Positions 11,401-22,942 are shown, counted from the stretch's first letter. The stretch: DNA of 64,000 bases from Capra hircus (GCF_001704415.2 NC_030814.1:73649121-73713120), one strand, 5' to 3'. Made by a program: numbers and translations. The notes: generated from the sequence alone by a model not told the origin.

Positions 11401-13609
11401 TTACATAGTCTTATTCTCTACCTGAAAACATCCTTGTGGGTGCTGTTGTAGAAAGCATCTTTGGTGAACCTGCTTTAGACCATTCTGTCTTTTCAGATTT
11501 GTTGCCTCCACCATGCTCATGACTTTTTAAGGGCAAAGAAGATTGTGTTCTCTTGTATATTAACTAAAGATAGAAATATAGATTAAGTAAGCCAGAGAAA
11601 TTTCAAACAATAGCTGACTTGTCTTTTTTCCAGGATAGCACTGTCCTTATGACATTGGTCATTTTGGACTATATAGGTAGGTCTTTTAGGGTCCAGTGAT
11701 CTGAGAAGTGCTGTTGATGATGAGGTGGTATTATCTCTGGTCAGCCTTGTTGGCATGGACGGGCATGTCCCAGTGATAGCAGCTGTGCTTGTCTCCTGGT
11801 TTGGTCTAAACAGTTTCTGCACATATATCTGGTGATTTATTGCAAGCCCAGCTGCTTTGCTTATTTTTTTCAGTACATGAAATTAAAAAAAAATCATTCG
11901 TAATTGAAGCTCAGAGAGAAATAATATTAAATATGACTTTCCATCAGCCAAGGAGCAGAAGGTACAAGTTTGTCTTATGATTTAAAGCCATCTGCAGACA
12001 GATGCATGGTTATTTAGAGGAGACCCCTGAATGCTGTTTGGAATGCATTTTTAGCTGGAGGAGGTACTTACTCTTGGGACTTAAGCTTAAAAACAACTAT
12101 TTTTTTTCTGATTAGCATGACCAGCATAGTAATCCAGAAATAAAATGAGACTTTAAAAGACATGTGCAGACATTTACGCCTACACACATTCACCTCTGCC
12201 TTTACACTTGCACACACGCACACACACACAGTTACAGTGTTGCATGGATTCAGAACTTGCGTTACAGAGAAGCAAGTAGAAACATTACTAATAGAGCTAA
12301 AGGAAAGGGACAGTTGAGGCTGAAAGACAGATGTCTAATAGAGGCAAGAAAACGCTCCAGAAGCCTCTCTCTTAGTAGTGGTCTGGCAACAGTTTCTACA
12401 ATTACTATGTCCTTCACAGAAGAAAATTTCAGTGTCGCATTGAACTCCATTCAGGCAACTTGAAAAAAATCATTCAGTTTCTTATGATTTTTTGTGTGTA
12501 CTTATTCTATCTTAACAGGCCATTCTAATGAGAGCCTTAGGTGTTCCTTCCTTTTTGCAGCCTCTGTGCTAGTGCCTGAATGACCCAAAATTATTAGGAC
12601 TGAGTCCTGCTTTGTGTGAGTATATGAAAAGCAAACTAACAGTACATTGTTCTTGTGATGACTGCTTGTGAATAGGAGAATAAACAAAGTTTTATGGGAG
12701 CACAGGAGAAAGAGTGACCACTCGGTTTATGAAAGAAAGTAGTTGGTATGGTTCTTTTCACTGAATTTCCCTGAGAATTCAGTTTTTCATGCAATCTTAG
12801 GTCCTCTTTCCAGTGAATCCTAAACACCAAGTGAGTCTTTTCTGTTCTACATCCACTCATTTTCCCTCTTCCTTTATTTTATTCAGGGTGTATTTCTTTT
12901 TTTCTCCTTCACTGAAGACTTAATAATTGACTTTTTGTGGATGTTCTAAATATGAGCTTCCAGTGTGGCCAGCTTCTGCATATAGTCTTTCCGATATCTT
13001 GTAAAGTTTCAGCCAGGATAAGCAGTAAATATCCCTGGCAGAGTATTGAACAGATTCATGGACATCAGAGGGATTCTTAAAGTTACTAGAGATACTACCC
13101 TCCCAAGATATGGGGCGACTCCCAGAGATACCCAAAAGAAAGACAATTCCACTGAGAGCCAGCAACAGTCAGGAGGACTTGAAACACAAATGAGGGGCAA
13201 CCCACAGTCTGTCCAGGCCCAGCTCTCAGGACAAAAGGCGAGAGAAGAAGGCAGTATTGTCCCTGGGAGAGAAATGATTGATAACCAATGGATACCCGAA
13301 AGCAGATTCACAAGTCACAATTCAGAGATCTAATTCTTTATATGTTTTTGCCTGCCAACCTGAATTTGGGAAGGTTGGGGCAAAGTGAAATTTTACCTTC
13401 TGTCCCCAAGCTCAAATGTAAATATCTAGAGAGAGCTGACTTTTGTAAGACTTTTTACCCTTTGCTAACTTTCCCAGGATCCTATCTCAGTGGAATTCTT
13501 CCTCATCTCCAGAAACTGTAGAGGAGGAAAAATAATTTCCTTCTGATCTTGATGGTGAGGGCTTTGCTGACACTCCTTGTCCTCCAGGTCATCTCATAAA
13601 TGCGTGAAT
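11401..13609. other. No gene recognised; includes a CA repeat
   Basis: About 2.2 kb. It contains the CA tract at 12209-12230 and several overlapping frames of 60-100 codons on both strands between 12.2 and 13.5 kb (for example 13046-13333 plus and 13009-13311 minus). These overlap antiparallel and have no recognisable domain, so I treat them as chance frames. Confidence 0.5.
12209..12230. repeat. (CA)n dinucleotide repeat
   Basis: 22 bases of alternating pyrimidine-purine, mostly CA with one CG step. Short microsatellite. Confidence 0.9.
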
Positions 13610-13611
13610 TA

Positions 13612-13690
13612 CTGTGTTGGCCAAAAGTTTGTTTGGGTTTTTATATGACAGTATATGGAAAAGCCCAAACAAACTTTTTGGCCAACCCAG
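13612..13690. mobile_element. Mariner-type palindromic MITE (copy 2)
   Basis: Starts ctgtgttggccaaaagttt and ends aaactttttggccaacccag, which pair as one long hairpin with a loop around 13645-13658. TA precedes it at 13610-13611; the right TA has changed to TC. Same family as the copies at 1606 and 62729, with the arm reading 'gtttgtttgggttttt'. Confidence 0.85.
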
Positions 13691-13968
13691 TCCCTAGGTC
13701 AAAACTTGGTCACTGTGGCCACCTTAGTCCAAGATCATCCTTGGTAAGGTTAACTGCTTGTTGACTTGGAGAATTAAGGCCCCTTTGTGTTGGGTCCCCT
13801 TGTGTCATGCTCTCCTGTGTTGGCAAGAAATGTTTGGAGTCTGAAAGCTTATAACACAGAAATTGAGATGTTAGTGTCCATGAGAGGCTTGGCCACCCCC
13901 TTCAGAGGTGGTGAGCAAGTGGTGCTCAGAGGAATGCACGGGAGCCTTCACCTGGTTGCTCACTGCTC

Positions 13969-14002
13969 CTGGGGCGGGGGGGGGGGGGAGGGGGTAGGGA
14001 GG
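13969..14002 (+). repeat. G-rich tract
   Basis: A 14-G run (13976-13989) sits among further runs of 3-5 G, separated by single C, A or TA bases. The plus strand meets the G3+N1-7 pattern for a quadruplex. It lies immediately left of the L1 insertion. Confidence 0.8.
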
Positions 14003-14012
14003 TGGTCCGAGG

Positions 14013-17000
14013 ATTCTTTTTTGTTTGTTTTAATTTAAATTTATTTAATTGGAGGCTAATTACTTTACAATATTCTATTGGTTCTGCCACACATAAACAT
14101 AAATCTGCCATGGGTGTACACATGTTCCCCATTCTGAACCCCCCTCCCACCTCCCTCCCTGTACCATCCCTCCTGGTCATCCCAGTGCACCAGCCCCAAG
14201 GATCCTGTATCGAACCTGGACTGGTGATTCGTTTCTTATATGATATTATACATGTTTCCATGCCATTCCCCCAAATCATCCCACCCTCTCCCTCTCCCAC
14301 AGAGTCCAGAAGTCCATTCTATACATCTGTGTCTCTTTTGCTGTCTCGCATACAGGGTTATTGTTACCATCTTTCTAAATTCCATATATATGTGTGTGTA
14401 TACTGTATTGGTGTTTTTCTTTCTGGCTTACTTCACTCTGTATAATCGGCTCCAGTTTCATCCACCTCATTAGAACTGATTCAAATGTATTCTTTTTAAT
14501 GGCTGAGTGATACTCCATTGTGTATATGTACCACAGTTTTCTTATCTATTCATCTGCTGATGGACATCTAGATTGCTTCCATGCCCTGGCTATTATAAAC
14601 AGTGTTGCGATGAACATTGGGGTACATGTGTCTCTTTCAATTCTGGTTTCCTCAGTGTGTATGCCCAGCAGTGGGATTCCTGGGTCATATGGCAGGTCTA
14701 TTTCCAGTTTTTTTAAGGAATCTCCACATTGTTCTCCATAGTGGCTGTACTAGTTTGCATTCCCACCAACAGTGTAAGAGGGTTCCCTTTTCTCCACACC
14801 CTCTCCAGCATTTATTGCTCGTAGACTTTTGGATCGCAGCCATTCTGACTGGAGTGAAATGGTACCTCACTATGGTTTTGATTTGCATTTCTCTGATAAT
14901 GAATGATGTTGAGCATCTCTTCATGTGTTTGTTAGCCATCTGTATGTCTTCTTTGGAGAAATGTCTGTTTAGTTCTTTGGCCCATTTTTTGATTGGGTCA
15001 TTTATTTTTCTGGAATTGAGCTGCAGGAGTTGTTTGCATATTTTTGAGGTTAGTTGTTTGTCAGCTGCTTCATTTGCTATTATTTTCTCCCATTATGAAG
15101 GCTGTCTTTTCACCTTGCTTATAGTTTCCTTTGTTGTGCAGAAGCTTTTAGTTTTAATTAGGTCCCATTTGTTTATTTTTGTTTTTATTTCCAATATTCT
15201 GGGAGGTGGGTCACAGAGGATCCTGCTGTGATTTATGTTGGAGAGTGTTTTGCCTATGTTCTCCTCTAGGAGTTTTATAATTTCTGGTCTTATGTTTAGA
15301 TCTTTAATCCATTTTGAGTTTATTTTTGTGTATGGTGTTAGAAAGTGTTCTAGTTTCATTCTTTTATAAGTGGTTGACTAGTTTTCCTAGCACCACTTGT
15401 TAAAGAGATTGTCTTTTCTCCATTGTATATTGTTGCCTCCTTTGTCAAAGATAAGGTGTCCATAGGTGTGGGGATTTATCTCTGGGCTTTCTATTTTGTT
15501 CCATTGATCTATATTTCTGTCTTTGTGCCAGTACCATACTGTCTTGATGATTGTGGCTTTGTAGTAGAGCCTGAAGTCCGGCATGTTGATTCCTCCAGTT
15601 CTATTCTTCTTTCTCAAGGTTGCTTTGGCTATTCGAGGTTTTTTGTATTTCCATACAAATTGTGAAATTATTTGTTCTAGCTCTGTGAAAAATACCACTG
15701 GTAGCTTGATAGGGATTGCATTGAATCTATAGATTGCTTTGGGTAGCATACTCATTTTCACTATATTGATTCTTCCAATCCATGAACATGGTATATTTCT
15801 CCATCTATTAGTGTCCTCTTTGATTTCTTTCATCAGTGTTTTATAGTTTTCTATATATAGGTCTTTAGTTTCTTTAGGTAGATATATTCCTAAGTAGTTT
15901 ATTCTTTTTGTTACAATGGTGAATGGAATTGTTTCCTTAATTTCTTTTTCTACTTTCTCATCATTAGTGTATAGGAATGCAAGGGATTTCTGTATGTTGA
16001 TTTTATATCCAGCAACTTTACTATATTCATTGATTAGCTCTAGTAATTTTCTGGTGGAGTCTTGATAGGGTTTTCTATGTAGAGGATCATGTCATCTGCA
16101 AACAGTGAGAGTTTTACTTCTTTTCCAATTTGGATTCCTTTTATTTCTTTTTCTGCTCTGATTGCTGTGGCCAAAATTTCCAGAACTATGTTGAATAGTA
16201 GCGGTGAAAGTGGGCACCCTTGTCTTGTTCCTGACTCTAGGGAAATGCTTTCAGTTTTTCACCATTGAGGACAATGTTTGCTGTGGGTTTGTCATATATA
16301 GCTTTTATTATGTTGAGGTATGTTCCTTCTATTCCTGCTTTCTGGAGAGTTTTTATCATAAATGGATGTTGAATTTTGTCAAAGGCCTTCTCTGCATCTA
16401 TTGAGATAATCATATGGCTTTTATTTTTCAATTTGTTAATGTGGTGAATCACATTGATTGATTTGTGGATATTGAAGAATCCTTGCATCCCTGGGATAAA
16501 GCCCACTTGGTCATGGTGTATGATCTTTTTAATGTATTGTTGGATTCTGTTTGCTAGAATTTTTTTTAAGGATTTTTGCATCTATGTTCATCAGTGATAT
16601 TGGCCTGTAGTTTTCTTTTTTTGTGACATCTTTGTCTTGGTATTAGGGTGATGGTGGCCTCACAGAATGAGTTTGGAAGTTTACCTTCCTCTGCATTTTT
16701 CTGGAAGAGTTTGAGTAGGATAGGTGTTAGCTCTTCTTGAAATTTTTGGTAGAATTCAGCTGTGAAGCCCTCTGGACTTGGGCTTTTGTTTGCTGGAATA
16801 TTTCTGATTACAGTTTCAATTTCCATGCTTGTGATGGGTCTGTTAAGATTTTTTATTTCTTCCTGGTTCAATTTTGGAAAGTTGTACTTTTCTAAGAATT
16901 TTTTCATTTCTTCCATGTTGTCCATTTTATTGGCATATACTTGCTGATAGTAGTCTCTTATGATCCTTTGTATTTCTGTGTTGTCTGTTGTGATCTCTCC

Positions 17001-17533
17001 ACTTTCATTTCTAATTTTATTGATTTGATTTTTCTCCCTTTGTTTCTTGATAAGTCTGGCTAATGGTTTGTCAATTTTCACTTATCCTTTCAAAGAACCA
17101 GCTTTTGGCTTTGTTGATTTTTGCTATGGTCTCTCTTTTTTTTTTTTTTTTTTTTTTGCATTTATTTCTGCCCTAAATTTAAATATTTCTTTCCTTCTAG
17201 TAACCCTTGGGTTCTTCATTTCTTCCTTTTCTAGTTGCTTTTGGTGTAGAGTTAGGTTATTTGTTTGACTTTTTTCTTGTTTCTTGAGGTATGCCTGTAT
17301 TGCTATGAACTTTCCCCTTAGCACTGCTTTTCCAGTGTCCCATAGGTTTTGGGTTGTTGTGTTTTCATTTTCATTTGTTTCTATGCATATTTTGATTTCT
17401 TTTTTGATTTCTTCTGTGATTTGTTGGTTATTCAGCAGCGTGTTGTTCAGCCTCCATATGTTGGAATTTTTAATAGTTTTTCTCCTGTAATTGAGATCTA
17501 ATCTTACTGCATTGTGGTCAGAAAAGATGCTTG
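14013..17533 (-). mobile_element. L1 LINE (ruminant type), 5'-truncated, 3.5 kb
   Basis: The 3' end is at the left (ttttttgtttgttttaattt, then the aattggaggctaattacttt block and the pyrimidine-rich 3' UTR). Reading leftward on the minus strand, the rest is ORF2 up to the end of the endonuclease domain. A probable target duplication, ggtc(c/t)gagg, lies at 14004-14012 and 17534-17542 (8 of 9 bases). This is the longest single element in the window, about 60% of a full-length L1. Confidence 0.92.
14382..17533 (-). pseudogene. L1 ORF2 (reverse transcriptase) remnant
   Basis: Minus-strand pieces in order: 17124-17533 ends the endonuclease (IFSDHNAVRLDLNYRR contains its SDH motif); 16566-17081 holds the start of the polymerase (ANKSPSPEGFTAEFYQKF, fingers region); 16237-16581 holds motif A (SIDAEKAFDKIQHPF); the FADD active-site codons are at 16091-16102; 15387-15833, 15093-15359 and 14685-14939 hold the thumb and the Cys-rich C-terminus (CWRGCGEKGTLLHCWWECK). 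A 22-T run at 17136-17157 and several indels break the frame, so no full protein is possible. Confidence 0.92.
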
Positions 17534-17545
17534 GGTCTGAGGGCT

Positions 17546-17722
17546 CTTTATGACCCTTTGCACTGTAGCCTGCCAGGCTCATCTGCCCATGGGATTTCCC
17601 AGGTAAGAATACTGGAGCAGGTTGCCATTTCCTTCTCCAGGGGATCTTCCCAACTCAGGGGTCAAAACCATGTCTCCTGCATTGCTGGTGGGTTCTTTAC
17701 CTGCTGAGCCACTGGGGAAGCC
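17546..17722 (-). mobile_element. Bov-tA SINE
   Basis: Minus-strand copy: 'tgaccctttgcactgtagcc' at the 3' side, 'caggttgccatttccttctc' in the body, and the tRNA-like head at 17680-17722 ending 'gccactggggaagccca'. It abuts the 5' end of the L1. Confidence 0.9.
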
Positions 17723-18092
17723 CACCTATAAAACTAGAACTGTCCAAAGGAACTAAGGTATATTAAAAAGGTTGGGAGTTTATTTGAACAAAATGGATTC
17801 AATCAGGATGCATCTCATCTAGCAGGTAGAAAGGAGCACAGCTTGAAGTGGGAGACTTGTGTTGGCAGAAAAAGTGGTAACAAAGCAGTGGTCATAGTTA
17901 ATCTGCTTCTGTCTAGTGTAAGGTGACTTTCTCTAGTGAACGGCAGGGAGGTGTAAGCAGATTACCTACTAGTGCTCTTCAGGGGGGGGTTCCTGCTGGA
18001 CTACTTTAAGATGTAGTTTCTGGGAGAGCCGAAACTGTATTTAAGTCTTGGCTTGGTGATGTGGAGCTTAGTTTAAGTGAGTCAGTTTTGGG
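17723..18092. other. No gene or repeat recognised
   Basis: 370 bp between two SINEs, with a short G run near 17982-17989 and no meaningful reading frame. Confidence 0.6.
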
Positions 18093-18101
18093 CCTGGTGT
18101 C

Positions 18102-18443
18102 TTTTTTTTATCTTTAATTTTTTCATGGGCCGTACTGGGTCTTTATTGTTGTGTGGGCTTTGCTCTAGTTGCAGTGAACGAGCGCTACTCTCTGGTTGCG
18201 GCATGCGGGCCTCTCCCTGCAGTGGCTTCTCTTGCTGCTGATCACTCTAGGGCACCTAGGCTTTAGTAGTTGTAGCATGTGGTTTCAGTAGCTGTAGTTC
18301 CTGGGTTCTAGAGCACAGACTTAATAGTTATAGCACATGGACTTAGTTGCTCAGTGGCACGTGGGATCTTCCCAGACTGGGGATTGAACTGTATCTCCTG
18401 CATTGGCAGGCAGATTGCATACCCCTGAGCCACCAGGAAAGCC
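18102..18443 (-). mobile_element. CHR-type tRNA-derived SINE with target duplication
   Basis: T-rich left end, a body with 'gtgtgggctttgctctagtt', 'ctctggttgcggcatgcggg' and 'tagtagttgtagcatgtgg', and a tRNA-like head ending 'gagccaccaggaaagccc'. A perfect 9-bp duplication, cctggtgtc, flanks it at 18093-18101 and 18444-18452. Nearly full length. Confidence 0.9.
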
Positions 18444-18465
18444 CCTGGTGTCATGTTTTTAACAG

Positions 18466-18655
18466 TAGGCAGTGGTGAAGAATCTGCCTGCCAATTCAGG
18501 GAGACCTGGGTTTGATCGCTAGGTCGGGAAGATCCCCTGCAGAAGGAAATGGCAACCCACTCCAGTATTCTTGCTGGGAAATTTCCATGGACAGAGGAGC
18601 CTGGTGGGTTACAGTTCATGGGGTTACAAAGAATTGGACATGACTGAGCGAGTAA
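18466..18655 (+). mobile_element. Bov-tA SINE
   Basis: Plus-strand copy with the tRNA-like head (ggcagtggtgaagaatctgc, then a B-box-like ggtttgatcgc) and the BovA body 'gaaatggcaacccactccag', ending 'ggacatgactgagcgagtaa'. It follows the CHR SINE by about 20 bp in the opposite orientation. Confidence 0.9.
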
Positions 18656-18661
18656 ACTACC

Positions 18662-19055
18662 ACCACCCATTAACCCTTTATCAGATCTGTGACTTACAGA
18701 AGTTTTCTCCAGTTTCATAGGTTGCCTTTTCATTTTGTTGACTGTTTCTTCCACTGTGCAGAAGCTTTAAAGTTGGATGTAGTTCAATTTGTTTTTTTGC
18801 CTTTGTTTGTACTTCTTGTGTCATATCCAGGAATTCATTGCAGAGATCAGTGTCCAGAAGCATTTTCCCCTTTGTTCTAGGAGTTATATGATTCCAGGTC
18901 TTAGCCTTTAATCCATTTTGAGTTCATTTTTATGAGTGGTATAAGTAGGAGTTCAATTTCATTCTTCTGCATGTGGTTATCAAGTCTTCTCAACACCATT
19001 TATTGGAGACTGTCCTTTCCCCTTCTGAATAATCTTGGCTCCCTTGCTAAACGTT
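18662..19055 (-). mobile_element. Old L1 ORF2 fragment
   Basis: Blocks such as 'ggttgccttttcattttgtt', 'cactgtgcagaagcttt', 'taatccattttgagttcatt' and 'caacaccatttattggagac' are the usual minus-strand L1 ORF2 text, more diverged than the 14-17.5 kb copy. No usable reading frame remains. Confidence 0.8.
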
Positions 19056-20372
19056 CATTGACCTGAAGAAATTCTTGCAAGCCACCATCAAGAAACTGAG
19101 AAGGAAACAAGCAAAACCACTGTTCTCTGTAATGGAAAGAAGGAAAGGTTTAGAGATAAGGGACTACTTTAAGTTCAAAGGCAGCATCCCTGTTGCTATG
19201 TATCTACCCCTTATCAGCTGGCTTCCACCTGAGAATGAGGAATGCACTTCTTGAGTCTCAGTTTCTAAATCTCTTAATTGGAGTTTAACTAGATCAGACT
19301 TTCAACTTATCTTTTCTGCAGCAAATGAGAAGTGTGATGACCTGCCCAGTGCAAATCTCAGTGCATTAATTGTATCTGAAGCTCTTTCTCTCTTATAAAA
19401 AAAAGTCTTAGTAGAAAGCAATAAAGTATCATTAGTCTAGGATGGCCTTGAATTCTCATTAATTTATATAAGTGAATTTGGGGATTTTAATGGTTATTAA
19501 CACTAAGTTACTTAGGACCTTCTCACATTATTATAGACCACTCCTGAAAAGAACCCCAAGAAGCTGAAAGGAACATTCTAGATGTTACATTTTATTTTGC
19601 CTGTGCAGAAAAATGTTAACATAGCCAGGCCCAAGACTGCTGTTACTGAAAGGTCTGTTTTTAAGGCTAGCCCTTGGCTGACATCTGGGAGCTTGACTGA
19701 TTAGAGAGTTCCTACATTGATAAGATTTTCCTAAATCGTAAGGGAGGCTCAGTGAGTCTAGACTGTGCAGATAAAATGGTTTATGCAGAACACCTGTTCT
19801 CTGGGAGTCTAGAATTGTATTCTGTGCTGGGCAGAGGGTACCTATATGTCCAGCCTCCAACAAAACTTGCATGCTGGAGTCTCTGAGCTTCCTTGGTAAA
19901 CAACACTTAGCAGCTGTTGTCACATTAGTTGCTGGGGGAATTAAGCATGTCTTCTGTGACCTTGCTGGGGGAAAATTCTTAGAAGTCCTCTGGACTTTAC
20001 CCTTGTGCCTTTTCCCTTTGCTGGTTTTGCTCTGTGTTCTTTCACTGATGTCTCTGTGCTGAGTCATGTAAGTCAGCTGAACCTAGGGTAGTCTTGGGGA
20101 CCCCAGACACAATACCACTTAATGATTTCTTTAAAAAAATAATTTTTTGAACAAATAGTGGAATATGGAATATATTTTGGGATGGGAAGACTGTAGTGTG
20201 AGATGAACAAAGATGAATAATATGTACACGTATCCTAGATCAGTGTTTTAGATGGACATATTTAAAGGAACAAATGCAGTGGGAATGATAGTTGGGGAGG
20301 GCAGATAAGTGGGTATGGGAGGGAGCTGGTTGTGGACTGAGGGTATGGGAGGGAGCTGGTTGTGGACTGAGT
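19056..20372. other. No gene recognised; a 160-codon frame and a duplication
   Basis: 1.3 kb without a named repeat. A 160-codon minus frame at 19585-20067 has no recognisable domain. The segment runs from a tgtgtctgg-like edge near 20112 to an aataaaat box near 19590 on the minus strand, which could be an old LTR, but I cannot name it. The 30-bp duplication at 20311-20370 closes the stretch. Confidence 0.4.
20311..20370. repeat. Perfect 30-bp tandem duplication
   Basis: Positions 20311-20340 and 20341-20370 are identical, each beginning gggtatgggagggagctgg. It lies directly left of a Bov-tA insertion site. Confidence 0.97.
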
Positions 20373-20384
20373 ATCTTGGAAGCT

Positions 20385-20612
20385 GGGCTTCCTAGGTGGC
20401 GCTACTCGTAAAGAACCCACCTGCCAATGCAGGATACATAAGATGTGGGTTTGATTCCTGGGTCAGGAATATCCCCTGGAGGAGGGCATGGCAATCCACT
20501 CTAGTATTCTTGCCTGGAGAATCCCATGGACAGAGTAGCCTGGTGGGCTATAGTTCATGGGGTTGCAGAGTCAGACATGACTGAAGTGACATAGCAACGC
20601 ATGCGTGCACGC
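20385..20612 (+). mobile_element. Bov-tA SINE with perfect 12-bp target duplication
   Basis: Complete copy: head 'gggcttcctaggtggcgcta' to a tail of gcatgcgtgcacgc. The duplication atcttggaagct occurs at 20373-20384 and 20613-20624, so both ends are fixed to the base. Confidence 0.95.
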
Positions 20613-20929
20613 ATCTTGGAAGCTACCTTGAGATTTAAAATTTAACAAGGAGGGCTGTGATAAGTGCTTCTTTTAAACTGTGCTGTGTGATTGGCAAAGC
20701 CTGATCAGAGTTTGGGTGCAGGGAGAAACCCCACGAAGTATTAGAGAAGAGTAGGATTATATTTGAGAAGGGTTATCCATGGACACAAAGGTCCAGGATT
20801 ATATAGTAATTAGCCTTCTACTATCCAAGAGATGAGCTACTAGCATCTGAGGAACACCTTTTGAAAGAGTCTTCAGGTAGGGGCCCCACGAATTCCAAGA
20901 CAGTGGGAAAAAATCTATTTGCTTGAGTG

Positions 20930-21125
20930 CAGTATTCGTTTGCAGTGGCTGAGCTTAGTGAGTGCTTCCTGTGTGCAGTTACTGTTCTGAGCTTTATGTC
21001 CATTAAATCTTTTGATCATCTCATCACCTAGAATGTCAGTACTTTTATTATCATTCATATTTTACAGGTGTAGAGGGGGAGGACCAGAAAGTTTCTTCTC
21101 CCTAGGTCATAAAGCTGGTAGCCCT
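20930..21125 (-). mobile_element. MIR SINE
   Basis: The order 'gtgagtgcttcctgtgtgca', 'attatcattcatattttacag' and 'ccctaggtcataaagctggta' is the MIR consensus read in reverse. Strongly diverged, as expected for this old family. Confidence 0.65.
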
Positions 21126-21309
21126 CAACCCTCTTCTCTGCTCGACTTCTCTATTGGAAGTTAGCTGAGAGTTCATTCTTAGGAGCAGAACTTGTTTTCC
21201 TGGGAGTACTCCAGAGCCCATCAAAGAGCAGTGGAGCACTGTGGAGAAAGCAGTCTTTCTGCCTACCTGACACCACCACAGGGCTGCAGGGAACCCAGCA
21301 GTACAGTGG

Positions 21310-21548
21310 ATCAGTACCTGACTTTGTCAGAGGAACCTGGGCTGGGTCTACTCTACCACTGGCCAAATCTTTTGGGATAGGTTGCTTAGACTTCTCTGTG
21401 TATCGTCTTCTTTCCTAAATTGGGGAAACCTAGTATCTACCTTTATGTGCATGATGGGAGGACTAAATGCCATAAAAATGATGACTCTTAAGTCCTTGGC
21501 ATACTGCCTGGTACATAGTCAACACTCAACAAATGGTGGCTCTTATTA
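21310..21548 (+). mobile_element. MIR SINE
   Basis: Plus-oriented MIR: 'ggttgcttagacttctctgt', 'tttcctaaattggggaa', 'ggaggactaaatgcc' and the 3' end 'gcctggtacatagtcaacact'. It lies about 190 bp from an opposite-strand MIR. Confidence 0.7.
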
Positions 21549-22511
21549 ATCCATAGGGGATAGGTTATTCTCACACCAATTTCCATTTCATGGCCACTTT
21601 TAATTTACCACTAATTACATTTTGATGGCATTTGCATACAGTATTTAATTGAGTGAAAAATCCCATTAATACTTCATAATGAAGTACACAAATTATATGG
21701 GGAAAACATTGTTATGATATTCTAAAGGAAGTCCCCTTTTTATTAAACATTTATGTCTCATGAGGACGACGATCTCACTGGTAACCTTTTCATTTAGTGG
21801 GATCATTAGGTTCCTCATGAACAAGAGCTACAGTCATTTTATAGCCTTACTCCATTTTTATGTACCACCAGGGAAAGTGCCATCCCCAATTCAGCCCCTT
21901 CTCTACTCCCACCATTACCACAGCAGTCTGCCCCCTCCCCTAAGGCAAATTTTTAGTCACATCTTTGTTCACTTGCCAGCATTATTCTTAGCATTCAGGT
22001 AGACCAGCAGTTCATCTTGGCGATCTTTGTCACTTGCTGGTTCCACACACACGAATTGGTTTTCCACCATCTTCATGCTGCCTCTTCCCATGTCCTTACT
22101 GGTGTTTCTCAACCACATTGCTGGCTACCTTCTCTTCCCCATGCTCAACCTAGTCTTGAGAAAGGTGAGAAAAAAGTATGCCTAGACCCACTCATGGACT
22201 TCCAGCTCTTTCCTTTCAATGGCACTTGGCCTAAAACTGTGTGTCCAACTTTGTATCCTTGGTCGTGTGCATCAGTAGTACCTCCGCAATGAAATGGGTC
22301 TGAAATGAGCTTGCTAGCATTCCACACAGAGGTACCTTTTGAGCACACATTCTTGCTGTTATTCAAGTCTACTGTGCTGCTTAGATATTTCCCCCCCCGT
22401 ACTTCTGTATGGCCTTTATTTCCTAGTCTACTATTTGCACTGCTGATGTCTGTCTTTAGTTATTATTTTACACTTATCCTGGCTGAATCCTTCCATTGTA
22501 TTTTTTTTTTT
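21549..22511. other. No gene or repeat recognised
   Basis: About 960 bp. Frames of 73-91 codons at 22017-22292 (plus) and 22145-22366 (minus) overlap antiparallel and show no domain. A poly-T run at 22501-22512 ends the stretch. Confidence 0.5.
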
Positions 22512-22543
22512 TACAAAATATAAAAATCAGTTATTTCTAGACT

Positions 22544-22750
22544 CTGTGCTGTGCTTAGTCACTCAGTAGTGTCCGACTCTCGCGTGTGTGGACTGCAGAC
22601 CACCAGGCTCCTCTGTCCATGGGTTTCTCCAGGCAAGAATACTGGAGTGGGTTGCCATGTCCTTCTCCAGGGGATCTTCCTAACCCAGGGATCAAACCCA
22701 GGTATCCTGCTTTGCAGGAAGATTCGTTACTGTCTGAGCTACCAGGGAAA
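22544..22750 (-). mobile_element. Bov-tA SINE inside an old L1
   Basis: Starts 'gtgctgtgcttagtcactca' and ends at the head 'gagctaccagggaaa'. The body has the standard 'ggagtgggttgccatgtcct' block. L1 sequence continues on both sides. Confidence 0.9.
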
Positions 22751-22942
22751 TAAACAGTTAGAAAATAAAATTTAAAGAATTTCATTTGCAGTAGCATCAC
22801 AAAGTATGAAATACTTAGGAATACATTTGACAAAATATGGGAAAGACCTTGTACCCAGAAAAATATGGAACACAGAAGAAGCAAATCAAAACTAAATCAT
22901 TGCAGAGTTATACCATATAAATGGATTGAAAGGTTCAATATT

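Noticed and set aside
13046..13333. Overlapping 95- and 100-codon frames on opposite strands
   Set aside because: Mutually antisense, no recognisable domain, no conserved motif.
14617..15231. 204-codon hydrophobic plus frame resembling a membrane protein
   Set aside because: It is antisense to L1 ORF2; the hydrophobic look comes from reading Lys/Glu/Asn-rich text on the opposite strand.
20311..20370. CRISPR-like direct repeat
   Set aside because: Only two copies, directly abutting with no spacer, in vertebrate DNA.
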